Below are positions 16,571 to 25,328 of a DNA stretch of 64,000 nucleotides, in pieces. The stretch is from JAJFUI01 sp039698035. GTDB taxonomy: Bacteria; Planctomycetota; Planctomycetia; Pirellulales; Thermoguttaceae. The translations under genes and the position numbers were made by a program. A model generated the notes under the pieces. The model saw only the letters and a program-made list of their open reading frames with translations. It was not told the origin of the DNA and searched no databases. Within the stretch, counting starts at the first letter, position 1; each line of letters starts with the position of its first letter. The stretch covers positions 1 through 64,000 of the forward strand of contig JBDKSW010000001.1 of the NCBI GenBank assembly GCA_039698035.1, in the 5' to 3' direction.

Positions 16571-16851
16571 CGGCCAGGGCCAGGGTTGGTCGCTTCCGGC
16601 AACGTTGCGGAAGAGCAACATGGCCGATTCAGTGGTCAACTCGACGTAAGTGATGCTTGTACCAGGATTTGCGAATAGCATCCAGACCAGTCGTTGCGGT
16701 TTGTCACCGGGGGCTTTGGACGAAAGTAAAACAAGATATGCCTAAAACGTGTGTCGGCAATGACTTACGCATTTTCGGCCGGTGTCTCAAGCTCTTCGGC
16801 ACACCACGTGCTTTTTTCTGCCGCTGTCCGACCCCCATTGAAGGAACAGCC

Positions 16852-17130
16852 ATGAGCGAACCGGCCAACACGCTAAACGTCAACGAAATCCCCCGCGAGG
16901 TGATCGACCTTGCAGCCGCCATCGGCACACTGCCGCCCGAACATCGTCAAACGGTCGAACCGTTCATGGCCAAGGTCATCGACAGTAACCGCCGTCGCCG
17001 TCGGATTTTATCGCTGGTTCAAGACGCTTTGAGCCAACTGCGGCTCGATATGAAGTACCTGGCCTTCGACCTCGAGGCGACGCGGCGCGAGCGCGACGAA
17101 TTCCGGCGAAAGCTGGAAGGAACGACCTGA
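16852..17130 (+). CDS. Small helical protein, unknown function
   Basis: A 92-residue, highly charged and helical cytoplasmic protein. The second half (DSNRRRRRILSLVQDALSQL, then EATRRERDEFRRKL) looks like a coiled coil; no Cys, membrane segment or known motif. ATG at 16852 is preceded by GAAGGA at a good distance; the in-frame extension back to 16657 has no support. It lies about 100 bases ahead of the kinase-receiver gene on the same strand and may share its transcript, possibly as a regulator or adaptor, but nothing in the sequence proves it. Confidence 0.6.
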   Translation: MSEPANTLNVNEIPREVIDLAAAIGTLPPEHRQTVEPFMAKVIDSNRRRRRILSLVQDALSQLRLDMKYLAFDLEATRRERDEFRRKLEGTT

Positions 17131-17230
17131 ACAACACCTCGGGAGGGGTTGCGGGCCGGCCTGCCACGCAATAGGATGAAAGGGTATTGCCTGCCAGGTT
17201 TAGACTCATTCTTGCGTGAAAGCGGGACTC

Positions 17231-18718
17231 ATGGGATACCAGACGGCCGAGCAAGTCGCTCAGCGCGCCTTAGATCTCGCATTGCTCGACGACCGCCAAT
17301 TGCGCGCCGTCTGGGCCGGCTTTGGCAGCCATGACGTCCCGCTCCAAGAGTTCACCCAGTCGCTCGTTCGTCGCGAGTACCTGACGAATTACCAGGTCGA
17401 GCGTCTGGTGAAAGGCGAGCGGACCGGTTTTTTCTTCGGAGACTACCGGGTCCTCTACCTCGTCGGGACTGGCACATTCTCGCGGGTGTACCGTGCCGTT
17501 CACAAGCAGACGGGCCAAGTCGTTGCGATCAAGGTACTCCGTGCCCGATTCAGTGAAAACCGCGCCCAGGCCAATCTGTTCGTCCGCGAGGGCCGCGTCG
17601 GCTGCGCGCTGCGGCACCCGAACATCGTGCCCATTTATGAGGTCGTCTCCGAACGGCGAACGCACTTCCTGGTGATGGAGTTCGTCGAGGGCCAGAATCT
17701 GCGAGAGTTCGTTCGCGTTCGCAAAAAGGTCGCTCCGTTGGAGGCCACGCGGCTGACGATCGGAATCTGCGAGGGCTTGCGCTACGCTTCGGAAAACGGG
17801 CTTAGCCACCGCGACCTCAAGATGAGCAACGTCTTGGTTTCGAGTCGCGGCGATCCGAAGCTGGTGGATTTCGGTTTGGCCGCGATGGACGACGCCTTGA
17901 GCGACGACGCCCTGGCCGATCTTCCCAACACGCGAACCGTGGACTACGCCGCCCTGGAGCGTGCGACGGGCGTTCGCAAAGACGACGTTCGCAGCGACAT
18001 CTACTTCCTCGGCTGCATCTATTACCACATGCTGACGGGCCAGCCGCCGTTGCAGGAAACGCGCGATCGGTTGCAACGGCTCAGCAAACAGAGGTTCTTG
18101 GATGTCATCCCGATTCAGAAGGCAGACCGCTCGCTGCCAGTTTGCGTGACAACGGTCGTCAACAAGTCGATGTCGTTGGACCCGGAACGTCGCTACCAGA
18201 CGCTATTGGCTATGCTGGTCGATCTCCGCTCGGCCGCGAAGCGCGTCGCCGCCGGCGCAGCCGATGGCGACGATGCCGCCGTGGTCGATTCCGATTTGCA
18301 ACGCTCGGCCACCTCCGTGACCCCCGCTGGCAATCGGTCGGTGATGATCGTCGAGTCCGACGCTCAGATGCAGGAGGTCTTCCGTCGGGGATTCAAGCAG
18401 GCCGGCTATCGCGTACTCGTGACGGCCGACCCCGGACGCGCCGCCAGCCGGCTCCGCCAGGACGCCGCGTTGGCCGACTGTGTGCTGTTCAGCGCCCAGC
18501 AAATTGGGCAGCCCGCGATCGATGTCTTCAACGAGCTTGGCGACGATAAACAGACGCAGTCGATCCCGGCCGTGTTGCTCCTCGATGCGCCGCAGCAGAA
18601 ATGGAAGTCCGCCGCCCACACGAATCGGCACCGGATCGTTCTGTCGATGCCGCTGACGATGAAGCAGCTCCGCACGGCGCTCGAACAACTGATTCCAGGC
18701 GACGTAAAGACGGTCTGA
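17231..18718 (+). CDS. Ser/Thr protein kinase fused to a degenerate receiver domain
   Basis: A 495-residue cytoplasmic Hanks-type kinase. After about 65 residues of a helical N-terminal domain comes a complete kinase core: glycine loop GTGTFSRVY, VAIK lysine (Lys101), HRDLKMSN catalytic loop (193-200), DFG (213-215), and SDIYFLGCIYYHMLTGQPP. No membrane segment is seen. The last 125 residues have a receiver-like fold (SVMIVESDAQMQEVFRRGFKQAG), but the position of the phosphate-accepting Asp reads DCVLFSAQQ, with Ser instead of Asp, so it probably cannot be phosphorylated in the normal way. ATG at 17231 is preferred over GTG at 17216. The gene converges on tadC, so it is not part of the Tad operon. 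Confidence 0.85.
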   Translation: MGYQTAEQVAQRALDLALLDDRQLRAVWAGFGSHDVPLQEFTQSLVRREYLTNYQVERLVKGERTGFFFGDYRVLYLVGTGTFSRVYRAVHKQTGQVVAIKVLRARFSENRAQANLFVREGRVGCALRHPNIVPIYEVVSERRTHFLVMEFVEGQNLREFVRVRKKVAPLEATRLTIGICEGLRYASENGLSHRDLKMSNVLVSSRGDPKLVDFGLAAMDDALSDDALADLPNTRTVDYAALERATGVRKDDVRSDIYFLGCIYYHMLTGQPPLQETRDRLQRLSKQRFLDVIPIQKADRSLPVCVTTVVNKSMSLDPERRYQTLLAMLVDLRSAAKRVAAGAADGDDAAVVDSDLQRSATSVTPAGNRSVMIVESDAQMQEVFRRGFKQAGYRVLVTADPGRAASRLRQDAALADCVLFSAQQIGQPAIDVFNELGDDKQTQSIPAVLLLDAPQQKWKSAAHTNRHRIVLSMPLTMKQLRTALEQLIPGDVKTV

Positions 18719-18758
18719 GCCGGCACAGGGCTCTGCGAAGGCTGCCCCAGTCTTGGCG

Positions 18759-19733
18759 CTAGCCGCCCATCATCGGGAGCATCTCACGCATCATGCTGAT
18801 GGCGGCGGGGCCGACCAGCACGACGAAGATGCCCGGGAAGATGAAGAGCACGAGCGGGAAGATCAGTTTCACGGCCGTTTTCGCGGCCTTCTCTTCGGCC
18901 AACTGTCGGCGACGCACACGCATCGAATCGCTCTGGGTGCGGAGCGCCTGGGCGATGCCGCTGCCAAACCGGTCGGCCTGAATCAGCACGGCCGCCAAGG
19001 ATCGCAAATCGGCAACCCCCGTGCGGCTGCCCAAATCGTGCAGCACTTCGGCCCGGGGACGGCCCATCTGAAGCTGGAAGTTTGACAGGGCAAACTCCTC
19101 GGCCAGGACGCGATAAGTGCGCTTCAGTTCGTCGGCCACTTTACGCATGGCCTGATCGAGTCCCAAGCCGGCCTCGACGCACACGACCATCAGGTCCAAC
19201 GCATCGGGCAAGGCGAGAAACACGGCCTCCTTGCGGCTGCTGCCAATGAAGCTGATCACCAACTCGGGCAAGTAGAAAAACAGGCCGCCGATCATTACCG
19301 ACCAAGCCAGGGATTTCTGATCGACGCCGCGCAGGGATGTGAGCATACCGCCGCCCAGGAACAGACCGACAACCAGTCCGGTGAACTTCAGACCGAGAAA
19401 GATCGTGCCGGCAGATTCGCTTCGGAAACCGGCGTTGGAAAGCCGCATCCGCAGCTTGCTGATCTCGGCTTCGCTTTTGGGCTGCAACGGTTTTGCCAAC
19501 GACGGCGAGGCCTTTTCCAAGACTCGGGTGAATGCGTCGGATTGCTTGAGAGCGCTTTCGTTGGCGGCTTTGCGACGCTTGCGAGGGTCTTTCAACTCTT
19601 CAAGGCGTTCCAGGGCGCGAGGCCTCCCGGTCGCCATGAGATCCAACGCCCACCATGCCAACGCGCCGAAGGTGCCAAACAGCGCCAACGGGACGAGGGT
19701 CTCGAGGTTGATGAGGTTTTGAGCGAGGATCAT
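18759..19733 (-). CDS. tadC: Tad secretion system inner-membrane protein TadC
   Basis: One of the paired inner-membrane platform proteins of the Tad pilus machine. 324 residues of the type II secretion F (GspF) family: an N-terminal membrane helix, a cytoplasmic region, two central helices, and the conserved cytosolic T2SSF domain (LPDALDLMVVCVEAGLGLDQAMRKVADEL, then DLRSLAAVLIQADRFGSGIAQALRTQS) followed by a final hydrophobic segment ending in MREMLPMMGG. Last gene of the Tad set on this strand; about 37 bases separate it from tadB. Confidence 0.9.
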   Translation of the reverse strand: MILAQNLINLETLVPLALFGTFGALAWWALDLMATGRPRALERLEELKDPRKRRKAANESALKQSDAFTRVLEKASPSLAKPLQPKSEAEISKLRMRLSNAGFRSESAGTIFLGLKFTGLVVGLFLGGGMLTSLRGVDQKSLAWSVMIGGLFFYLPELVISFIGSSRKEAVFLALPDALDLMVVCVEAGLGLDQAMRKVADELKRTYRVLAEEFALSNFQLQMGRPRAEVLHDLGSRTGVADLRSLAAVLIQADRFGSGIAQALRTQSDSMRVRRRQLAEEKAAKTAVKLIFPLVLFIFPGIFVVLVGPAAISMMREMLPMMGG

Positions 19734-19770
19734 GGCTTCATCTTTCCGGGATGGTTTTCGCGACGCCTTG

Positions 19771-20736
19771 TCACACCTTGATGTTGATGATCTTGCGGAT
19801 GACCAAGGCCCCGAGGATTTGCATGATCACGGCGGCGGCGAGCATTTTCGTGCCCGCGGTGTCCGTGAACAGCACCATGACATAATCGGGATTGAGCTGG
19901 TAGACGGCGATGAACAGGACGAACGGCAGGGCCAGCAGCACAACGCCCGAAAGCCGACCCTCGCCGGTGAGCGCTTGGATTTGTCCCCAAATGCGGAACC
20001 GTTCGCGAATCAAGTTGCCAATCTTGTCCAGGATTTCGGCCAAATCGCCGCCCGTCTGGCGTTGAAGGATGATGGCCGTGACGAAAAATTGCAGGTCGAG
20101 GTTCGGCACGCGCTCGGTCATGGTGTGAAGCGACTCCTCGAGAGGAATGCCCAAGTTCTGCTCCTCGAAGACGCGGCCGAACTCCTTGGAGATCGGCTGT
20201 GGCATTTCATTGGCCACCAGATTGAACCCAAACGCGAGGCTCTGTCCGGCGCGCAGCGTTCGGGAGATCATTTCCAAGGCGTCTGGCAACTGGGCCGCGA
20301 ACGTCTTCATGCGGCGCTTGCGACGCATCATCAGCCACATGAGCGGAAGCGATGCCATGGCGATTCCGACCAGCGGCAGCAGCACCAAGTGAACGCGGGC
20401 CACGGCCCCGACCAGCATGCCCAGCAGCGCCAGCGCCGAGGAAATCAGCGCCAGCTTGGTCGTTGTCAGATTCGTGTCGGCTTGCTCGAACAGCAGGCTG
20501 ATGTTGCCGAATCGCCCCAGAAACAGTTCGACGATGCCCGGTCTTTCATCGAGCGGCTGCGAAAGAATGCTGGCTTGCGCGGCGAGGCCGGACCGGGCGG
20601 TGCCGTTCGCGCCCGTCAGCAAGTCGAGCCGGTTCTCGATCTTTTGGACCGGCTTATCGCGCCACAACAGTGACGCGCCGCCGACCATCGTGGCGACGCC
20701 AACGAACGCGATCAAGGCCATCAATAGTGGGCTCAA
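19771..20736 (-). CDS. tadB: Tad secretion system inner-membrane protein TadB
   Basis: Partner of TadC in the inner-membrane platform. 321 residues: an N-terminal membrane segment (LLMALIAFVGVATMVGGASLL), a cytosolic stretch, a helical pair around residues 90-135, then the T2SSF domain (AAQLPDALEMISRTLRAGQSLAFGFNLVANEMPQPISKEFGRVFEEQ, LQFFVTAIILQRQTGGDLAEILD) and C-terminal membrane helices. Placed 3 bases after tadA, consistent with translational coupling. Confidence 0.92.
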   Translation of the reverse strand: MSPLLMALIAFVGVATMVGGASLLWRDKPVQKIENRLDLLTGANGTARSGLAAQASILSQPLDERPGIVELFLGRFGNISLLFEQADTNLTTTKLALISSALALLGMLVGAVARVHLVLLPLVGIAMASLPLMWLMMRRKRRMKTFAAQLPDALEMISRTLRAGQSLAFGFNLVANEMPQPISKEFGRVFEEQNLGIPLEESLHTMTERVPNLDLQFFVTAIILQRQTGGDLAEILDKIGNLIRERFRIWGQIQALTGEGRLSGVVLLALPFVLFIAVYQLNPDYVMVLFTDTAGTKMLAAAVIMQILGALVIRKIINIKV

Positions 20737-20739
20737 GGA

Positions 20740-22059
20740 TCAGTCCTCCAACATGACGCGCTCGCGGAACGCGCTGCTTGGCAACCGCACGCCTGCCGAT
20801 TCGAGCCGCGACATGAACATCGGCCGAATGCCCGTCGCCACGAACTTGCCGTAGGTCCGGCCGTTTTCGTCGACGCCTTCCCGATCGAAACGGTAGATGT
20901 CTTGCATGACAATCGTGTCTTGTTCCATGCCAACGATTTCGGCGATCGAAGTCACCTTGCGGGGGCCGCCTTGCAATCGGCTGGCTTGCACCACGATATC
21001 GACGGCGCTGGCCACCTGGGCTCGCATGGCCTTCAGCGGCAGTTCGTAGCCGGCCATCATGATCATGGTTTCGAGACGCGACAGCGCGTCGCGCGGGGTA
21101 TTCGCGTGCAGCGTGGTCATCGAGCCTTCGTGGCCCGTGTTCATCGCTTGCAGCATGTCCAGCGCCTCGGCGCCACGGCATTCGCCGATGACGATTCGCT
21201 CGGGCCGCATACGCAAGGCGTTGCGCACCAGGTCGGTTGCCGTGATGGCGCCCTTGCCTTCGATATTCGCCGGACGTGTTTCGAGCCGGACGACGTGATC
21301 CTGCTGCAATTGCAGCTCGGCCGCGTCCTCGATGGTGACGATGCGGTCGGTGTTCGGAATAAAACTCGACAGCGTGTTCAATAGCGTCGTCTTGCCCGAG
21401 CCGGTGCCGCCGGAAATGATGATGTTCAGTCGCGCCTTGATGGCGCCCTCGAGCAACATGACCATCTCGGGCGTGAACGCCTTGACGTTGAGCAAGTCTT
21501 CCAGCTTCAGCGGATTGGCCCCGAAACGACGAATGGAAACGCAGGCCCCGTCGAGCGCCAGCGGCGGGATGATGGCGTTGAAACGCGAGCCGTCAAACAT
21601 GCGGGCGTCGACCATCGGACAGGTCTCGTCAACGCGCCGTCCCACACGCGAGATGATTCGATCGATGATCTGCATCAAGTGCTTGTTGTCGCGGAAGACA
21701 ACGTTGGTCTTTTCCATCTTGCCGCGACGCTCGCAGTAAACGTTCTTCGGTCCGTTGATCAAAATATCGCTGATCGTCGGGTCCTTGAGGAGCATTTCGA
21801 GCGGACCAAGACCAAACGTCTCATCGAGTACCTCGCTGACCAATCGGTCTCGCTCGCCGCGATTCAGCAGCGTGTCTTCCGTATCGCAAAGGTGCTCGAC
21901 GACCAGGCGGATTTCGCGCCGAAGCGTGTCGCCATCGAGCTCTCCGACGCGGGATAGATCGAGCTTGTCGACAAGCTTGCCGTGGATGCGCTGCTTCAGC
22001 TCCTCAAAGTTGCTTTCCTTGGGTTCGCTGGATCGCAGTGGGGTCATTAATTTAGCCAT
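20740..22059 (-). CDS. tadA: Tad pilus assembly ATPase TadA/CpaF
   Basis: Cytoplasmic hexameric ATPase that drives Flp pilin assembly. 439 residues with the CpaF order: an N-terminal helical domain, the FGLGPLEMLLKDPTISDILINGP block, then Walker A SGGTGSGKTTLL (about residue 217), the Asp box, Walker B/GECRGAEALDML and the His-box GHEGSMTTLHAN. All catalytic elements are present. It lies 3 bases upstream of tadB; a gap of about 180 bases separates it from tadZ, with no gene in it. Confidence 0.95.
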   Translation of the reverse strand: MAKLMTPLRSSEPKESNFEELKQRIHGKLVDKLDLSRVGELDGDTLRREIRLVVEHLCDTEDTLLNRGERDRLVSEVLDETFGLGPLEMLLKDPTISDILINGPKNVYCERRGKMEKTNVVFRDNKHLMQIIDRIISRVGRRVDETCPMVDARMFDGSRFNAIIPPLALDGACVSIRRFGANPLKLEDLLNVKAFTPEMVMLLEGAIKARLNIIISGGTGSGKTTLLNTLSSFIPNTDRIVTIEDAAELQLQQDHVVRLETRPANIEGKGAITATDLVRNALRMRPERIVIGECRGAEALDMLQAMNTGHEGSMTTLHANTPRDALSRLETMIMMAGYELPLKAMRAQVASAVDIVVQASRLQGGPRKVTSIAEIVGMEQDTIVMQDIYRFDREGVDENGRTYGKFVATGIRPMFMSRLESAGVRLPSSAFRERVMLED

Positions 22060-22238
22060 GGCACGAATCCGTCATGTCGTTTCAGTACGTAGTCCTGCAT
22101 GAAAACGATAGCTTACGGAGAGACGCAAGCCTAAGATCGCTATGGCGAGGGGGGCGTGCCGACGTGATCGCGAGCGGAAGGGCCGGTTGTAGCGAGTGAA
22201 CCGGGATTGCGGACGTCGACGAGAGGTCAACGCTCGAG

Positions 22239-23450
22239 CTACTTGCCGGCTTTCCCCTGCAAGAGCCGCAAGAGGCCGCCGAAGTTCTTCTTGGCGGCCG
22301 GCTCCTCGGGCTCGCTGTCGTTGCCGGTCAGGGCCTTGGCCAGGCTGGTCAGCGATTGGGTGATGGCCGCTCGGGGCGCACTCTCGAACAATGGGACGCC
22401 ATTGTTCCGAGCGTCGATCATCGTGCGGTAATCGTTCGGCAGTTGCCAGTAGATTTGCTTGCCGATCGTCTCTTCTGCCTTCTTCAGCGTGATCTGACCG
22501 TTCTCCAGGCCCACCCGGTTCACGATGATCTTCACCTTGTCGGCCAGTCCTTCCATGTTTCCGAAGGACATCATCAACCGCACGACATTCCGCAGGCAGG
22601 GCAGATCGAGTTGCGTGCAGAGCAGAATATGGCTGGCCATCTCCAAAGCGATCATGTCGATCGGGCTGTAGCCCTTCGAGAGGTCCAGCACCAGGTGCGT
22701 GAACGTCGCCTTCAGGAGGCCGATCACCCGTTGCAGGTCGCCTGGCGTCACCAGGGCGACGTCTTCCAGTTGCACGGGCCGTGGCAGCAGATACAGCCCC
22801 GACGAGTGCTTCGTCAGCGAACGCTTCAGCAACGAGAAATCGAGCCGCGTGACGTTCTGGGCCACGTCGACCAACGTGTAGTCGGGAATCGTGTCGAGAA
22901 ACACGTCCGCGTCGCCGAGGCAAAGGTCCAGGTCGATCAGTGCGACGGAATTCTGCGGGTTCTTGGCCAGGATGCAGCCCAGATTGACCGCGAGGCTCGT
23001 GGTGCCAACGCCGCCGATCGCGCCGGCAATCGCGATCACTTGGCTGCCGTTGGTGTGGCTCTCGCCGCGGCCCAATCGTCGCTGGCTGATTCGCCCGACG
23101 GCCGCCAGCAAGTCCTCGATGCGCACGGGCTGGGTGAGGAACTCTTTGGCCCCAGCGCGCAACGCTTGCAGAATCAGATTTCCGTCGTTCGAGGAACTGA
23201 TGACCAGCACGGCGCAGTCGGGTGATGCGACGGCCAGCCGACCAACCAGTTCCAACGCCTTCTCCGGGTCCGAATCGATCGCAACCAGACCGATGTCCGG
23301 GTTCGTCTGGGCCACCACGTCGGCGAAGAACTCGTAGCGAGAGCACTCAGCTTCGAGCCAGATCATGTCCATGCCCAGCAGTAGGCTTTTCAGCGCCTCT
23401 CGCTGCAAATCGCTGGGATCGACAATGGCTAAGCGAAGAACGTTGCTCAT
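22239..23450 (-). CDS. tadZ: Tad pilus localisation ATPase TadZ/CpaE
   Basis: A 403-residue protein of the ParA/MinD-like group that positions the Tad machine at the cell surface. Its N-terminal 120 residues have a receiver-like fold (LRLAIVDPSDLQREALKSLL, then LVISSSNDGNLILQALRAGAKEFLTQPV), as in other CpaE proteins. The ATPase half carries a deviant Walker A, AGAIGGVGTTSLAVNLG, in which the usual first Lys of KGGVGTT is Ala/Ile, then LIDLDLCLGDADVFLD. The ATG at 23450 is used; an in-frame start at 23486 adds 12 residues of low similarity. The altered P-loop suggests weak or no ATP hydrolysis, a known trend in TadZ. Confidence 0.88.
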   Translation of the reverse strand: MSNVLRLAIVDPSDLQREALKSLLLGMDMIWLEAECSRYEFFADVVAQTNPDIGLVAIDSDPEKALELVGRLAVASPDCAVLVISSSNDGNLILQALRAGAKEFLTQPVRIEDLLAAVGRISQRRLGRGESHTNGSQVIAIAGAIGGVGTTSLAVNLGCILAKNPQNSVALIDLDLCLGDADVFLDTIPDYTLVDVAQNVTRLDFSLLKRSLTKHSSGLYLLPRPVQLEDVALVTPGDLQRVIGLLKATFTHLVLDLSKGYSPIDMIALEMASHILLCTQLDLPCLRNVVRLMMSFGNMEGLADKVKIIVNRVGLENGQITLKKAEETIGKQIYWQLPNDYRTMIDARNNGVPLFESAPRAAITQSLTSLAKALTGNDSEPEEPAAKKNFGGLLRLLQGKAGK

Positions 23451-23585
23451 GGATGGCCTATCGTTGGCGCGGTCTCGGGGGCCCACCGCGGCACACTAGC
23501 GAAGCGTTGTCCTGGTCCGCCACCGTCGCCCGAGGGCGGCGGTGCAACTGTTGCGTGGCGACATGGGCATGTGCCACACACCAGT

Positions 23586-25190
23586 CTACTTTACAACGTC
23601 GTAGCCGACCGGGCCTATAAAACTCGGCGGGCCATTTCGCGTTCCAACGGATGAGCCATCGCCAGCTGCGGTCCGATTGGATGGACTGTAGCGGTTGTTC
23701 GCCACGCGCTGCCGAGCGCTTGCGGCGGCTTCCGGCCGATTGTTGCCGCCCAAGGCCTCGTCGCCTGGCGGCAGTTGTTCGTCCGGCGGGCCTGGCAGCA
23801 TGCCATCCGGAGTCTGGCCGCCGTTTCCGGCTGGGCAGCAATTCGGCACTTCCAGAAAGCCCTTCATGAACAATTCCCAATCGCTCGGACTGGTCGTCTG
23901 TGTCCCAGGACCGCAGCGAGGCACTTCGCTGGGATCCATTGCCTCGACCAGTTCGGGCGTGACCATCATCAGCAATTCGATCTCGTTCCGGTTCTCCTTG
24001 ACGTGCCGAAACGCGGCGCCCAGATACGGCACTTCGCTGATCCACGGCAGGCCGCCATTCTCTGCTTCGACCACGGTCTGCACCAAGCCGGCTAGCGCCA
24101 GTGTCTGGCCCGCGCCCAGCTCGACGGTCGTCTTGACGTAGCGATTCTTGATTCCTGGCACTTGCGTGCCGTTGATATCAAAACTTCGTGTCTCGTCCAG
24201 TTCGCTGATCTCGGGCAGGACGTCCAGTCGGATTCTTCCGTTGCCGAGAACCGTCGGCACGAACTTGACGTGCGTGCCGTACTGCTTCCACGAGATCGAG
24301 ATCGTTCCCAAGCTCTGCGGCTCGGGCACCGGGATTTCGCCGCCCGAGCTGAACGATGCTTTTTCGCCGTTGACGGCCACCAGGGTCGGCTCCGACAGAA
24401 TCTTCATCAGATCGTCTTGCCGCAGGGCGTCGAGGACGCCATAGAAGGAGCTGGCGCCGTCGACGATGCCGAAGGCGAAGGTCCCGGCGGACGATGTCCG
24501 AAAGACGCCGGTCGAGCCGCTGCTGACGTCGGTCATCAGCCCGGAAGGAGAGGAAACGACGTTATTGCTACCCGTCATCTTACCCCAGTCGAACCCCAGG
24601 CGTCGCAGCTTGGTTCGCGACACTTCCATGACCTTGACGTGCAACAACACCTGTTGGCACCCGCCGACCCGAAGGTTGTTGATGACCTTCGGATAGAACT
24701 CCTCGGCGATGCGGATGATTCGCTCGACGTGTTGCGGGTCGTCCACGAAGCCGGAGACGAGAACGGAATTTGCCACCGGCGTGATCTTCAACGCCGCCTG
24801 GGGAAAGGTCGACCGCAGGATCATCTCGAGTTCCCTGGCGTCGCCGTGAATCATCAGATCGACGGTGAATAATTTCTTCGCGTCGTCCCAGACGTTCAGT
24901 TGGGTGACGCCTGTCGCCTTGGCCGAGATTTGCACCTGGTTGGGCGTGATAGGCGTCAGTTCCACCAAGTCGGGATTGTTGACCTGTGCCTGCGTGATCT
25001 TCCGGTCTAGCGTCAAGATGCGGCTGCTGTGAACCGTCATTTGGAGGCGGTCGCTCGCGTGCTGAATCTTATAGACGACCGACGGGAGGGGTGGCGGCGC
25101 GGCGGGCGTCTGTTGGCCAAGAGCGGTCAACGAAAACAGGCCTGTCAACAATAGCGATCCGACGATTCGCGGAAGAAGTCGGGTACACAT
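23586..25190 (-). CDS. rcpA: Tad pilus secretin RcpA/CpaC
   Basis: Outer-membrane channel of the Tad system. 534 residues: signal peptide (LLPRIVGSLLLTGLFSLTALGQ), a pilus-secretin N-domain (RILTLDRKITQAQVNNPDLVELTPITPNQVQ), a BON-like fold (NSVLVSGFVDDPQHVERIIRIAEEF), and the secretin core (LVAVNGEKASFSSGGEIPVPEPQ, GTHVKFVPTVLGNGRIRLDVLPEISELD, VELGAGQTLALAGLVQ, PYLGAAFRHVKENRNEIELLMMVTPELVEAM). A Pro/Gly/Asn-rich tail of about 90 residues follows the core and is not typical. CpaB lies upstream after a gap of about 140 bases. Confidence 0.93.
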   Translation of the reverse strand: MCTRLLPRIVGSLLLTGLFSLTALGQQTPAAPPPLPSVVYKIQHASDRLQMTVHSSRILTLDRKITQAQVNNPDLVELTPITPNQVQISAKATGVTQLNVWDDAKKLFTVDLMIHGDARELEMILRSTFPQAALKITPVANSVLVSGFVDDPQHVERIIRIAEEFYPKVINNLRVGGCQQVLLHVKVMEVSRTKLRRLGFDWGKMTGSNNVVSSPSGLMTDVSSGSTGVFRTSSAGTFAFGIVDGASSFYGVLDALRQDDLMKILSEPTLVAVNGEKASFSSGGEIPVPEPQSLGTISISWKQYGTHVKFVPTVLGNGRIRLDVLPEISELDETRSFDINGTQVPGIKNRYVKTTVELGAGQTLALAGLVQTVVEAENGGLPWISEVPYLGAAFRHVKENRNEIELLMMVTPELVEAMDPSEVPRCGPGTQTTSPSDWELFMKGFLEVPNCCPAGNGGQTPDGMLPGPPDEQLPPGDEALGGNNRPEAAASARQRVANNRYSPSNRTAAGDGSSVGTRNGPPSFIGPVGYDVVK

Positions 25191-25328
25191 CCTTGTGTTC
25201 CTTATACGCCCGGTCCCAGCACGGCGTTTCGGTTCGCTGCGATGCTCCGCATCGCAACTGCCTTAGGGCTGCTCACACGCAACGCGGAAGTTTGTCGCGA
25301 TGCGCGGACGCCCAGCGTTCTGGCGACA

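Noticed and set aside
19732..20673. A 313-residue plus-strand frame opposite tadB
   Set aside because: Antisense shadow, Asp/Gln/His-rich, no RBS or motif.
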